Source: Aotearoamyces nothofagi
Lineage: Eukaryota; Ascomycota; Leotiomycetes; Leotiales; Tympanidaceae
Assembly: GCA_015345905.1 (NCBI GenBank)
Contig: JADDTR010000006.1
Coordinates: 990,146-1,054,145, forward strand
DNA: 64,000 bases
Direction: 5' to 3'
Shown: piece after piece, positions 22,873 through 33,837 of the stretch
Numbering within the stretch: the stretch's first letter is position 1
Layout: every line of letters starts with the position of its first letter
The notes under the pieces: generated by a model
What the model was told of the DNA's origin: nothing
Databases searched by the model: none
What the model saw: the letters and a program-made list of their open reading frames with translations, nothing else
Program-made: the position numbers and the translations under genes

Positions 22873-25771
22873 ATGGAGAGGATGCCCAGCGAATATGCTA
22901 CTGCCAGTGAGGGGAGTGAGGGAGTCCCACTAGACTCACCATACGTTGAAATTGGCCTCAACGAGTCCAGCGAGCCGTCGAGCCAGAGCACCAGCAGGCC
23001 CGGGAGTTCAGGAGGACTCCCACCAAAGCTGAAAGAGCGTGGCAGGGTTCGGTTCAACAGCCATAGCGAGGTCAACGATTCCACAACGAACCAACGAGTT
23101 TCCTTTCCCTTGCAAGGCGATCTTGCGTCCCCGACGACCCTTCAACCTCCGAAACAGACGAAGGCCAGCCCTGCCCATTCGAGGAACAGCAGTTTCACTT
23201 CACTGGTACGACATGGCCGGAGCACACCCGAGTATGAGACCGGAGATCCATTTTCAGACATGGCCGAAATGAGGGAATTGAGTCCTATAAGGAGACCAAA
23301 GCCCGTCAGACCATCAGTGCTGAGAAATAATTCCGTCACATCAGACAATGATTTGATAGATGTTGGTGATGACGCGCATGAGCATGCCGAGAAGAAGTTC
23401 TCGGCTCTTGCTGCCCAGGAGCGGGCTCAAAGGATTGCTTCCCTTGTCGGCTCCCACTCTGCTCCTGCTTCTCGCCGAAACTCGATGCAAGATGATCTAG
23501 AAGACGGGATAATACCCCCACGTCGTCCGGGAGGAATGCCAGCCATCAGGCTTGATGATATCCCGCTGACCGACATGCCTACCAGGAGATATGATGAGCA
23601 AGAGTATGATAGCGATGATGAAATGCTCAGGGAACATGTCAAGCCTTCAACCAGTACCGAAGCTCATCATCTCGTCCGATCGCATACAAGGAAACTACCT
23701 CCAAACGGCCTTAGCATAGGACCATCAGTACATCCACCGGGGTTGATATCTGGACAAGTGACACCCACAGAAGAGCAGTATGGAGATGACTATGTTGCAC
23801 GGCCAGATAAATATCGTGGCGGGGTCCTCTCATCACTCCTCAAGCTCTATAATCATCAATCTCCGCCAAGTCATGCTCGAATGCACTCAGATGGGAGTCA
23901 ATCACAGGTGACAACGCCCGGGACGTCCGGGACATCCACGCCCATGAGACATAAGAACGCTAAATGGTATAACCACAAAGATCACTCAAAGGATACACTT
24001 GCTGGATTGATAGAAGCCTCTGCAATCCTTGGTGCCACTCCTGCTGGTGGTTCCACTCCTGCCGGCGGTGCCCGCTCCAAGTCGAGTAGGCCAGGAATGG
24101 GTCCACGATCACATAGCTCCCGGCTTAAGGAATCAATGAACAGGCTGAGCAGGCCGAGACTAGAAGACGAGATTCGAATCACTGTACATATTGCAGAGAC
24201 GCTTAGCAGACAGAGGTATCTCATTAAGCTCTGTCGTGCTTTGATGTCGTATGGCGCGCCGACGCATCGCTTGGAAGAGTACATGAAGATGTCTGCAAGA
24301 GTGCTGGAGATTGATGGACAGTTTCTATATATCCCAGGGTGTATGCTCGTGTCATTTGACGACCAAGCAACCCACACTACCGAGGTCAAGCTTGTGAGAG
24401 CATACCAGGGTGTCGATTTGGGCAAGTTGAAAGACACTCACGAGATATACAAAGAGGTGGTTCACGATGTTATCGGCGTGGAGGAGGCTACGCAACGACT
24501 GGAAGACATCCTGAAGAAACCACAAATGTACCCCAAATGGTTCCTTGTTCTCATCTATGGATTTGCCAGTGCTACAGTAGGGCCGTTCGCATTCCAGGCT
24601 CGATTTATCGATCTTCCTATTGCATTCATCCTAGGGTGTCTCCTCGGGATATTGCAGTTGATTATTGCTCCGAGATCCGACCTATACAGCAATGTCTTTG
24701 AAATAAGCGCTGCTGTTCTCACCAGCTTTCTGGCCCGCGCATTTGGGAGTATACAACACAACGGGGAGAGACTATTCTGCTTTTCAGCACTGGCTCAATC
24801 AGCCATTGCGCTTATCCTACCCGGTTACATGGTTCTATGTGGTTCTCTGGAGTTACAATCTCGATCCATGGTAGCAGGTTCCGTCCGTATGGTCTATGCC
24901 ATCATCTACTCCCTTTTCCTAGGATTCGGCATCACCATCGGCACTGTATTCTACGGCCTCATGGATAGCAACGCCACTTCTGCCACGACCTGCCAGAACC
25001 CAATGAACCAATACGTCCGCTGGGTCTTCGTCCCGCTATTCGCCATGTGTCTCTGCATCATCAACCAGGCCAGGTTCAAGCAGACTCCCGTGATGCTAGG
25101 CATCGCCTTTACCGGCTATATCGTCAACTTCTTCTCGACGAAAAGGTTCCCGAGCAATGCTCAGATCTCCAACACTCTAGGGGCGCTGGCTATCGGCGTC
25201 TTGGGCAACCTATACAGCAGGCTCCGCCATGGAGTTGCGGCTACTGCTCTTCTGCCGGCTATCTTCGTGCAGGTCCCGTCGGGCCTGGCGGCTAGTGGGA
25301 GTCTGCTTGCGGGACTAAGCAGCGCCGAGCAGATTACGAATACTACGACATATGCTAATGGGACTACGAGCATTAATGGGACGAGTTCGGTGAGTGGCTT
25401 TTACTTTTCTTGGCATCAATGAGAGGGCGAAAACAACGAGACGATAGATATAATTGGTGTTAGACTGGGGATTTTCCCTTCGGCAATTCTTTTGTCTGGG
25501 ATATTCACACACAACCGATACCCGATGGCAGTTCTGATTGTATATACCATGGCTGCTCCGTCGCGGAAGTCCTCAGATTATATTTCGAGCAACATGCTAA
25601 CGCGTATGATTACAGGTCCAGGTCACAAGCTCTACAGACCTAAACACCATCGTCTTCAATGTTGGTTACAGCATGATCCAGGTTGCCATCGGCATCACCG
25701 TCGGGCTGTTCCTGAGCGCCATTATCATTTATCCGCTTGGGAAACGGCGGTCGGGTCTTTTTAGTTTTTAA
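22873..25771 (+). CDS. Prm10-like membrane protein, ThrE/DUF1212 family
   Basis: Two exons, 22873-25389 and 25616-25771; 890 aa. About 430 N-terminal residues are disordered and presumably cytosolic. A conserved ThrE-type domain follows (IRITVHIAETLSRQRYLIKL, YGAPTHRLEEYM, FLYIPGCMLVSFDD), then about nine or ten membrane segments from about residue 550 to the end. The family includes bacterial threonine/serine exporters and yeast Prm10, a pheromone-regulated protein whose substrate is not established. The 226-bp intron is long for this window. It starts GTGAGT directly after TCG, and the second exon (VQVTSSTDLNTIVFNVGYSM ... GLFSF) supplies a final hydrophobic helix, as expected for the family. 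If the intron were retained, the protein would stop at 25422 without the last helix. Confidence 0.9.
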
Positions 25772-28281
25772 AAATGGGGGTTTTATGATTTCTCTGTTTT
25801 GGTCGGTGGAGAAAAAATATTAGATTAGCATTAGACTGGGGGTATAGGTCTTGGATGGTGGGGATGGGGGTTGGGCTTAGATTCTGGATACGGGGGCTTT
25901 TTATGGTAGGATAGCATGGATTGGGTTAGATGGTTGGATTAGATGGTTAACCGGAAAGAAGAGTTTTTTTTTGGGAAACTATAAACATGTTTGGGCGTTT
26001 TTTTGGCGTTGTTTTCTTTTTCTGATCAAATGGGGAGTTTTTGGCGTTTGTGGTTTTGGAAATTGGGAATTGTTTGGTTGGATGTTGAGTGCTTGAGTGT
26101 GTGGGATTGGGTATAGGAGATTGAGGAGGGACTTTTTGTTGAGGGTTTGAGGGTCGTTTGGATAGGGATTGCCAGGATTGGGTGGCAAGGGGCGTGTATA
26201 ATAGATAGATGAATATCATATTTAGTGCGAACAAATCAATTGTGTGTTTGCACCTAGCAGTTTGCACCTAGCAGTTTGCACCTAGCAAGAGGCGAAAGGA
26301 GAAGAGAAGAAGGAAGGAGAGAAAGAATGAAAGAATGAAACCAAATTGACAAGAGAAAACTATAACCTAGCTCTGCATCCACGACCTCCAAATCCAGATC
26401 AGAGGCTGACAAGCCTGACAAGCCCGACAAGCCCGACTGACATTGAGATAAAAAGGCGGCTTCACGTCATAACATCTAGCGCACCACTAGCTGTCTTGTG
26501 GCACCCCCATCCCAGCCTATCAAGGCAGATCGATCTCGGGCAGATGGAGGCTGATCTGACCGACTCGGTTGATTCGACGACTTGACCTTTAGCATTCGAC
26601 CGAGAGGCAGAATGCGCGCCGGACACGCCGGGCTGCCCTCGCGGCGTTCTCCAAGCGTCTTCTGAAGCGCCCTCTACCAACTAACTACCTTACACATCTC
26701 CTCGAGAGCGCCCGCCTTCTGCCGTACTGATCGCAGAGATCGCTCGCCCTTGCGCCCATGGCATGACGCGCGCGCGGGGCGAGGGACGGCGCGGCGCCTT
26801 TTCCTGCGAGCTGGAGCTGGGGAGACGTTTTCTTCTTCTCGAGGCGGCGTGAGAGAGGTCGGGATGAGAGAGGTCGGGATGAGAGAGGTCGGGATGAGAG
26901 AGGTCGGGATGAGAGAAGTCGGGATAAGAGAGGGCGGCATGGGAATGGTGGTGGGATGGGAGATTGGAGGGTAGATGGGATGGGAGATGGGATGGGAAAT
27001 TGGATGGGAGATGAGACGAGAGAGGTGGGAATGGGAGATTGGGTGAGCTATGGGATGAGAGATGGTATGAGAGATGGGATGAGTGGTGGGATGAGAGATG
27101 GTAACCATGACGAGAGTGATGGTAATGATGACGAGAGAAAGACGAGAAGTCTCGGAGGCACGTGATCGACTGCATGAATGCCATCGAAATCGAGGGTCTC
27201 TGACTTCGCCTCCTAGCTCTATTACTCCTCCAAATCCCAACTCGTCGCGAGACATCATGCGTCGCTCCCCGTACGAGAAAGAGCACGAGGCGTCTCCTTC
27301 CCCCCACCAGCTGCTGTCTGAGCGGGCTCGAAGCGGCAGCTGCGCTGCCCCCCCCCCCCCCTGCGGCACGGAGGCCGTTGAGGCTCGAGCTACTACCCGG
27401 CCGTGGCGGTGGATCGTGCACGTCGAGTCAGGCTGCCGCAATGCAATGCAATGCAGCTCTGACAGCATACGCGCCGGCGAGGAGCGCAAAGCACGAGCTT
27501 TGGGAGCTAGGGCGGAGGAAGAGAGGATGAAAAGAGAGAGAGAGAGAGAGAGAGATCGAGTGTGGCTTTTGCTTGCCGCCAGACTCGTACGAGAACAAAG
27601 GCTCAGTGTTCGCGGACCGGCATGCAAACGGCACTCGACGATGAGGCGGCAGCGATCCGTCTCCTATTCGAGAGCAGTCGCACAAGCCCGCCTCGAATAT
27701 CCTTGCCCGAACCAGATGTTGTGCTCGAGACACGGTCTCTGGTATACGCCCCCCCCAGGTCACGTTACGGAGGGGCTCTGGTCCTGCTCTCGTACGGGTG
27801 CTGCGAGCTGGCCTGTCGACGGCATGACGATGTGGAGTGCGGCTTCGGGAAGGGGGGGATATCGGTTGGCGAATGGCTGTGCGTGGATGCGGGACATGGT
27901 GTGAGGTTCTGGAGTGTATGCTGATATATGCCTACATTCGATACGTCGGAAACATGCCAAGGGGGTTGGAGCGTGGTGGATTGGGGTGGGTTTGGAGGAC
28001 TTCAATGACGAACTGCCGGTGCGGGTGCGGGTGTTGCGCTCGGGAGATCTGCCGTATGGGAGGGTCATGGAGGATTGTGTGATGGATATAGCTCTGGCAG
28101 GAGATGGAGATTTGTATAAAGCTACGAAGATATCTCTCTGGTTTCTGATTCGAATCATCCGCAACACTATCATCCTGCTTCAATACATACATCAGCAGCA
28201 GAACGCCTCAAACCTTACAAATCTCTCCATTAACACTTCTTCTATACCTCATACTTCCCAATCAAGCATACGCCCCTCACC
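25772..28281. other. Gene-poor block with minisatellites
   Basis: About 2.5 kb with no convincing gene. The left part (25800-26200) is T- and G-rich on the plus strand; the middle carries short repeats (TTTGCACCTAGCAG at 26247-26287, GACAAGCC units at 26408-26436) and a 15-bp minisatellite with G-rich derivatives. Open frames on both strands encode only repeat-derived or Arg/Ser-rich peptides. The last 200 bp before the ice-binding-protein gene contain TATAAA at 28115-28120 and a pyrimidine-rich leader. Confidence 0.6.
26851..26940. repeat. 15-bp minisatellite, six copies
   Basis: Unit GAGAGAGGTCGGGAT. The first four copies are identical, the fifth has one change and the sixth several. It continues to the right as looser GATGGGAGAT-type repeats to about 27110. 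Frames through it give 5-residue peptide repeats on both strands (MREVG on plus, IPTSL on minus), which are by-products and not evidence of a gene. Confidence 0.92.
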
Positions 28282-29007
28282 ATGAGATCCAACATCAACA
28301 TCCTCTACGCTCTCAGCAGCGCCCTCCTCAGCAGTGCCTTGAATCCCATCGATCTCGGCGCTGCCGCCTCCTTCGGCGCCCTCAGTGTCTCGGGTATCAC
28401 CAACACAGGCGCGACGGTCATCACTGGCGACCTCGGAACCACAGGCACATCAGTGACTGGCTTCCCACCGGGAGTCGTCACCGGTACTACGCATATCAAC
28501 GACAACGCCTCCACCATCGCGCGCGCCGACGCCGCCACGGCCTTCACGTACGGCCAGAGCCTGACGGCCACCGTCGACATGGCCGGCACGGCAACCCTCG
28601 GGGGCGATAATCTGGTTCCGGGTGTCTACCAATTTGACACGGGTGTTGGCATCGATGGAACCTTGACGCTCAACGCCGACGGCGATGCAGATGCCGTTTG
28701 GATCTTCCAGCTCGCTACTACCCTCATCACTTCCACCTCTAGCACTGTCACCCTCGTATCTGGCGCACAGGCTGCTAATGTCTTCTGGATCGTAGGCAGC
28801 TCTGCTGTCCTCGGCACGTACAGCCATCTTGAGGGGACCATCCTGGCTGCTGCAAGTATTACCGCAATGACTGGTGTTAGTGTTAATGGTGGCTTGTCCG
28901 CCGGTGCTGGCATCACGTTCGATACCAATACCATAACGGTGCAGAACTCCACTACCGCTACCACTACTAGGAAGATGGCTAGGAGCGCAAACTTTCGTCT
29001 CCTGTAA
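28282..29007 (+). CDS. DUF3494 ice-binding (antifreeze-like) protein, secreted
   Basis: 241 aa in a single uninterrupted frame. Family members bind ice crystals, limiting recrystallisation or holding cells in liquid brine; they are secreted beta-solenoids with an alpha-helix packed alongside. A hydrophobic N-terminus (about residues 5-19) fits a short signal peptide. The DUF3494 core covers about residues 20-225: LGAAASFGALSVSGITNTGA, then GDLG, the helix region (DAATAFTYGQSL), LVPGVYQFDTGVGIDGTLTL, AVWIFQLATTLIT and NVFWIVGSSAVLGTYSHLEG, all typical stations of the family. The length is normal. The gene is known for patchy distribution and frequent horizontal transfer among bacteria, algae and fungi. 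Ice-binding activity itself is inferred, since many members are untested. TATAAA lies at 28115-28120. Confidence 0.93.
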   Translation: MRSNINILYALSSALLSSALNPIDLGAAASFGALSVSGITNTGATVITGDLGTTGTSVTGFPPGVVTGTTHINDNASTIARADAATAFTYGQSLTATVDMAGTATLGGDNLVPGVYQFDTGVGIDGTLTLNADGDADAVWIFQLATTLITSTSSTVTLVSGAQAANVFWIVGSSAVLGTYSHLEGTILAAASITAMTGVSVNGGLSAGAGITFDTNTITVQNSTTATTTRKMARSANFRLL

Positions 29008-30039
29008 AGGCTCACAGTCTGATGAGGCTGCCGTCCTGAAGAACTGAACAGAACGAGATATGAGAAACTGATTATGATGATAACGCCCGTGCTTTTTTAG
29101 GTGTGGATGCTTCTCTGACTTGGGCTTTTCTTATGTTTCTTGGAAATTTTCAGATAGTATTTAGAGATAAATAGAACTTAGTCTTTAATGCTTCATCACC
29201 TGCGAATCATGCCTTGTCATGGTGCTCTGACATAATCTCGTGAACGTACACAGTGGTGTAGATATAACAGAACACGAACCGTTCTTATCACGTTGTGATA
29301 GATGTTTTTGTCCATCTCTAATCAAAGACCCTCCGCTGGCCTCCGGGAGCCGTTGCCGCGGATGCCGACCGGGGGGGTTGGGTAGAAACCGAAGCCACAA
29401 AAGGTCGAGGTCTGTCCGTAGTCGAAGCGTGAAACGCTGTCCCTAATGACTTGCAGAAGCTTCTTCCACTTCAAGGCAAGCCACAGTTCCAGCCCTAGAC
29501 AAACAAGTCGAGGTCACCAGACGGAAATTCTGAATGGGTATTGAGAATTGAAAGCTGTAAATAAGTTACAAAACATAGGATATACAATATTATGCACATA
29601 TCCTTGCAAGATTACCCTGGGTATAAAGTTAACCAAACGCCAAAAAATATCTCGTTGTGAAACGTCCAACATTATCGCCGTATCGCATGGTTGAATACAT
29701 GTTAAATCGTAAAACGTCTGAGTGGGGTGTACAGCCGGCCCTCGGCCAAGAAACCACAGAACAAGAAATCTCTCGACTTCAGCTCTTTCATCTGTCAAGC
29801 ACTTTCATCATTGTGACATGACTCCCATCTTGTCTCAGTTATGCCTCGATATTATGCTCTGAGCCCTTCGACAGCATCGAGCTAGTCATCACTGGCATAA
29901 CAGCTTCATAGACATAGATGTTCGACGCCAAACTTTGTCCTAATCGAGGATAATTTTGGCAGTCTCAGTAGAACTCTTATTGCCTCATCGGATGGGTGCT
30001 GCAGAACAAGACGTTGAGCCTTGATTCGATCTGTGGCCA
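29008..30039. other. Intergenic region, no gene seen
   Basis: About 1 kb between convergent genes. A short minus-strand frame around 29514-29798 has no recognisable similarity, so it is not called. No RNA gene is apparent. Confidence 0.5.
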
Positions 30040-30765
30040 CTAGGGCAGTTTTGCCATTGCAGTTTCAATTGATGCGTGCCTTTTATGCATCAATGGACTC
30101 CTCTGTAACTCCTGCACAACCCCAGCCCATCCAAGTTTTTGCCCACCACTAACAGCATCATTGTGTCCTATAGCCTGTGTCGCCAACCTCCTTAACGGCG
30201 GAGGCTTCCGTGTTATACCCTCTGTCAACGCGTGTGGAAGACTCGGCCGCATCGTCATCTTCGGTACATGTCGTTCATAAGGTTTCTCTGGGTCTTTGGT
30301 TGTGGTCGTACCTATGGTTGCACTGCTTCCTGTAGCAATAAGGCCCATATAGACTACCAAGAATCGCATCCTGAGTAAATCCAACCTTCTGACTCTCTCC
30401 TCCAATCGTCCTCTCTTCGCTGCCCATAGCAATCGCGAACTTGATCTCAGTCTCGTTCCACCTTCATCAATCAGCAATCGATTCAATTCCTCCCTTAAAT
30501 CGTCACCACCCGTCTGTATCTCCCTCAGCAGCCTTCCCAGCCTCATCTTGTCTTCCAGTCGCGGCACCTTCGTAATATCCCTGTCATAAGACTCATTTTC
30601 CTGTATCGAAAAATCCGCTGCGTCAATGAATGACACAATTTCGAGAGGCGCGGCCAGGTACGCGCTAGTATACGATGTCGTCACCTGGGCGATGACTGCA
30701 ACAGAGAGGAGAAGAGCGGTGACGACCAGGACGAGGGTGGAGAGAGAGAGATCGCCGTCTGCCAT
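30040..30765 (-). CDS. Uncharacterised protein with two hydrophobic segments
   Basis: 241 aa, single exon, ATG at 30765. I do not recognise it. The N-terminus has a strong hydrophobic stretch (about residues 9-25, LSTLVLVVTALLLSVAVIAQ), which could be a membrane anchor or signal sequence. A basic, Arg/Leu-rich amphipathic helical region follows (about 80-135), then a second hydrophobic stretch (FLVVYMGLIATG, about 135-150), then a basic polar tail. That suggests a small membrane protein with a helical linker. Normal codon use and a frame open from a clean ATG support a real gene. It is divergent from BUD32 with about 500 bp between starts. Confidence 0.6.
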   Translation of the reverse strand: MADGDLSLSTLVLVVTALLLSVAVIAQVTTSYTSAYLAAPLEIVSFIDAADFSIQENESYDRDITKVPRLEDKMRLGRLLREIQTGGDDLREELNRLLIDEGGTRLRSSSRLLWAAKRGRLEERVRRLDLLRMRFLVVYMGLIATGSSATIGTTTTKDPEKPYERHVPKMTMRPSLPHALTEGITRKPPPLRRLATQAIGHNDAVSGGQKLGWAGVVQELQRSPLMHKRHASIETAMAKLP

Positions 30766-31264
30766 TGTATTTCTGGGGCTATGGGGATTGCAAACCTTTT
30801 ATCGTGGCATTATCGTCGTCGTCGCATGCTTTTAGGGGATATTTGGGAGGCAAAAGTTGTAGGTTTCGCTGCGATATGACGATCAAATTCCTGGTGGTTG
30901 TGGGACATGATGTTCTCATTCGATATCGAACCCTTGCTTGCTGCACCTGCATGACGCCAATTTTGACCTGCGCCGAACAAACGCACCGAGAACCATGTGA
31001 CTGCTGTCTCGGATTGCCAGTGACAAAATGGATGCGTGAGAAGCATGGATTTTTTTAGAGCGGAATTTAGAACGGATAGCTACTAGAAATAATGTAATGT
31101 CTTCATGTAGACTGAAATGGCACTTTAAAGATAACGGTCAAGGCGGGGAGACTAAAAGCGGCGGACCCCGCAGCTGTGCAATTATATCAGCGATCACATT
31201 TTCGAATCTGAAGTGTCACTTTTCGCCCATTTCTCCAACGCACTCCTTCAGGAACAAATCCAAT

Positions 31265-32089
31265 ATGGCACAAGCTGCATCTGTTCCTCCTATTGGAGTG
31301 TCTACTCCTTCGCCATTCTCTGCTCCGCTACCACTTCCACAAATCCTCACCTACCCCTCCTCAACCCCACCACAACTCATAACCCAAGGCGCTGAAGCAC
31401 TCCTCTACAAGACAACCTATCTCCTCCCATCCTTTCCCAGCGCGCTCAAGCACAGACCTTCGAAACCATATCGCCATCCTATCCTCGATGCACGCCTCAC
31501 GAAACACAGAATACTGTCAGAGGCAAGGGTGTTGGTGAAATGCAGGAAAGAGGGCGTCCCTGTACCGGCGGTATATGCGCTTGATGAGGGAAAAGGCTGG
31601 GTCATGATGGAATGGATCGAGGGAGAAGTGGTCAGAATAAAGCTAAACGAGTGGCTGCGACGGCGGAAGGAGAAGGGAATTCTAGAAGGAGAAGACGACG
31701 GGGATCTAGTGCACCTGATGAGAAGAGTTGGGAGTGCGGTTGGCAGGATGCACGCTATCGGAGTTGTGCATGGCGATTTGACGACGAGCAATTTGATGTT
31801 GCGGCCTATCGTAAATGGAAAGGTTAACGGGGACGGAGAAAGGGATGCCCTCGATGGAGAGATCGTTCTGATCGATTTCGGTCTTGCTGGCCAGAATGTG
31901 CAAGATGAAGATCGTGCAGTGGATCTTTATGTCTTAGAAAGGGCATTTGGAAGCACACACCCGAGAGCTGAAAGTCTGTTCAAAGACGTATTAGAGGCAT
32001 ATGGGGAAAGCTTCAAGGGTGCTGGAGTGGTGTTGAAGAGGTTGGAAGATGTTAGAATGAGAGGGAGAAAACGAAGCATGTTAGGATGA
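31265..32089 (+). CDS. BUD32: EKC/KEOPS complex kinase Bud32
   Basis: 274 aa, single exon. An atypical small protein kinase/ATPase of the KEOPS complex, needed for the t6A modification of tRNAs and linked to telomere upkeep. The frame is open upstream to an ATG at 31097, but the usual family length and start (MAQAASVPP ..., then LITQGAEALLYKTTYL) favour 31265. Visible motifs: GAEALLYKTTY in place of a glycine-rich loop, KPYRHPILDARLTKHRI (family signature), the catalytic loop HGDLTTSNLM with D171, and IDFGLA in place of DFG. A non-conserved basic/acidic linker (RRRKEKGILEGEDDGD) interrupts the domain. The C-terminal tail (RMRGRKRSMLG) is basic as in other Bud32 proteins. Confidence 0.96.
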   Translation: MAQAASVPPIGVSTPSPFSAPLPLPQILTYPSSTPPQLITQGAEALLYKTTYLLPSFPSALKHRPSKPYRHPILDARLTKHRILSEARVLVKCRKEGVPVPAVYALDEGKGWVMMEWIEGEVVRIKLNEWLRRRKEKGILEGEDDGDLVHLMRRVGSAVGRMHAIGVVHGDLTTSNLMLRPIVNGKVNGDGERDALDGEIVLIDFGLAGQNVQDEDRAVDLYVLERAFGSTHPRAESLFKDVLEAYGESFKGAGVVLKRLEDVRMRGRKRSMLG

Positions 32090-32361
32090 TGAGCGTCCCG
32101 GCACCTGGGTCAAAGTATTGGTCTGATGGAGCATAGAAGAATACATCGAGACTGAACTTATGGTTAAATCAATCCATGAGTAAATGCTGGAGATATCAAT
32201 AACCAAACTCTTCAGGAAACTTCCGGCCATCGTTCTACAAACTGCTAACCCTTGAATATGCTATCCCCGTAACACCTTCATCTCATAACGCCATTGCAGA
32301 CTAAATGTGTCCGTGTTGTGTGATAAATTCTGATTCATGTAGCATTCCCTTACGTCGTTCA

Positions 32362-33364
32362 TTATTCCTTTAACTCTGCGGCCGCAAAGTAACCTTTGTT
32401 TTCAATAACACCTCGGTCTCGAACCACAGCTGTATACTTCACGACCCATAAGCTCGTAAGATCGCCCTTCATACCGTCGATTCCACGCTTAGATTCTGCA
32501 AGTACACCAGCTCCTCGAAGACCTTGGCCGAGAAGATCTCGGAGTGTCCCGCTAGGCAAGATATCGGTGCAGTCGTTGTGGGTAAGTAATTCAATATTTT
32601 CTTTCTTTGCAAGCTTGACCAATGATGTAGGCACGGTGCAACAGTCTTTCACGTTGATCTGGTCCACTTGTGGCCGTAAGCTGACTCTTGACAAGAACCT
32701 TGAGAGCTTCTCACTTCCAAATTCCGCTAAACCGAGCTTTTTCACAACCCCTTGAGTGTGTAGTTCCTCAAATACTGGCCATGTCGCGATTTCATCTTCA
32801 TCATTGCCTTGGGTAGAATTCTTCTTGTCTGCGGCCCACTCACAATCCCCTTCGAAAGATAATCCTGGAAATGAGACAATGAGTAAGTCGATTGAGTCGA
32901 CGCCCAACTCCTTCAATACTAGACCAATCGCATGTTTTGTATGCTGTGCGCGATCTTTTACCAATGCACCATGCAGAAAGAACAGTTTGACTGTTATATC
33001 ATATTGACTTCTTTCCTCCGCTAAACCGGATAATGCCCAGTCTATTGTGGGGATGTAGTAGTCCGAGCCATCTCGTGCCGTCCAAAGAGAAGACTGCGGT
33101 CGTGAAGAACCATTGGTCTCCGAGCTGTCCGGGGTATCAACGCCATTTATCGCTGAAAGTTGAGAAGAATAGTACTGTTGCGCCGCGAGAAAGTTGCCCC
33201 GAAGAGAGTTTGTAAGCTCAAGATTGGATCTGTCGGAGCCATGCTTCCTGATAATCGAAGGACCGCCGGTGACAATATTACTATTTGAAGTTAGCCATTG
33301 AGCGATCTTTTACAGTAAATTGCTGCCTTAGATCTTACGAGGTGGAAAGGATCAGTCTTGTCAT
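32362..33364 (-). CDS. Glutamate-cysteine ligase regulatory (modifier) subunit
   Basis: Regulates the first, rate-limiting step of glutathione synthesis by binding the catalytic subunit Gcs1; cytosolic. Two exons: 33364-33339 (only 26 nt, MTRLILSTS) and 33280-32362; 314 aa. The 58-bp intron starts GTAAGA and ends AAATAG. The protein has the aldo/keto-reductase-like fold of GCLM: MTRLILSTSNIVTGG, RSNLELTNSLRGNFLAAQQY, YDITVKLFFLHGAL, LGVDSIDLLIVSFPG, ELHTQGVVKKLGLAEF, VDQINVKDCC, LLTHNDCTDILP. An insertion around YSSQLSAINGVDTPDSSETN is low-complexity and typical of fungal members. It is divergent from the AP-1 sigma gene, with 473 bp between start codons. Confidence 0.93.
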
Positions 33365-33837
33365 GTTGACTGGCTCGCAAAAACTAGGATGACGAAATCG
33401 CCTGGCGCTCGCACGTATTCTTGTACTGGTCACAAGTTGGCAATGAAGGCAGGTTTTGTCAGGGCCTCGGAACTATAAATCATGAAAAGTGTGTAGGAAA
33501 GTGGAAAGAATTGAGTAGGTTTTGCATAATAGAAGAGATAGTTCTTTATAAGCATAAATTAATCAGGTAGTAGCGGCAACATGATTCCTTAGAGACTTTT
33601 CGTTCCCTTATCGGCCGTCTCGCCGGTAGTAAAATTGCGAAACGCCTGACGCGCCTGTTGCAGGTATCCGTCCGCTAGACCCAGGTTCCTCAAGCCGTTG
33701 ATCCCACAGCATCACTAAATCGCTGACACATTTCAATATTTCAACATACACCCCTGTTTGCACACGATCTCTACCCCTCAATATCTCCATCACCATCGCG
33801 ACGAGAGGCCAGGAAGATTGTTCTTGGCTATGCAGTG

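Noticed and set aside
26674-27627. Minus-strand frame of 317 codons with IPTSL repeats
   Set aside because: The peptide repeats are the translation of the 15-bp minisatellite; no domain outside it.
29514-29798. Possible small minus-strand gene
   Set aside because: No similarity recognised, no supporting start context or splice partners, and AT-rich non-coding look.
31097-31264. Longer BUD32 start
   Set aside because: In frame and ATG-initiated, but the extra 56 residues are unlike the family and the length from 31265 is normal.
32350-33370. GCLM gene read as an ordinary aldo/keto reductase
   Set aside because: The fold is AKR-like, but the LRGNFLAAQ start, the FFLHGAL and the IDLLIVSFPG blocks follow the glutamate-cysteine ligase modifier pattern.
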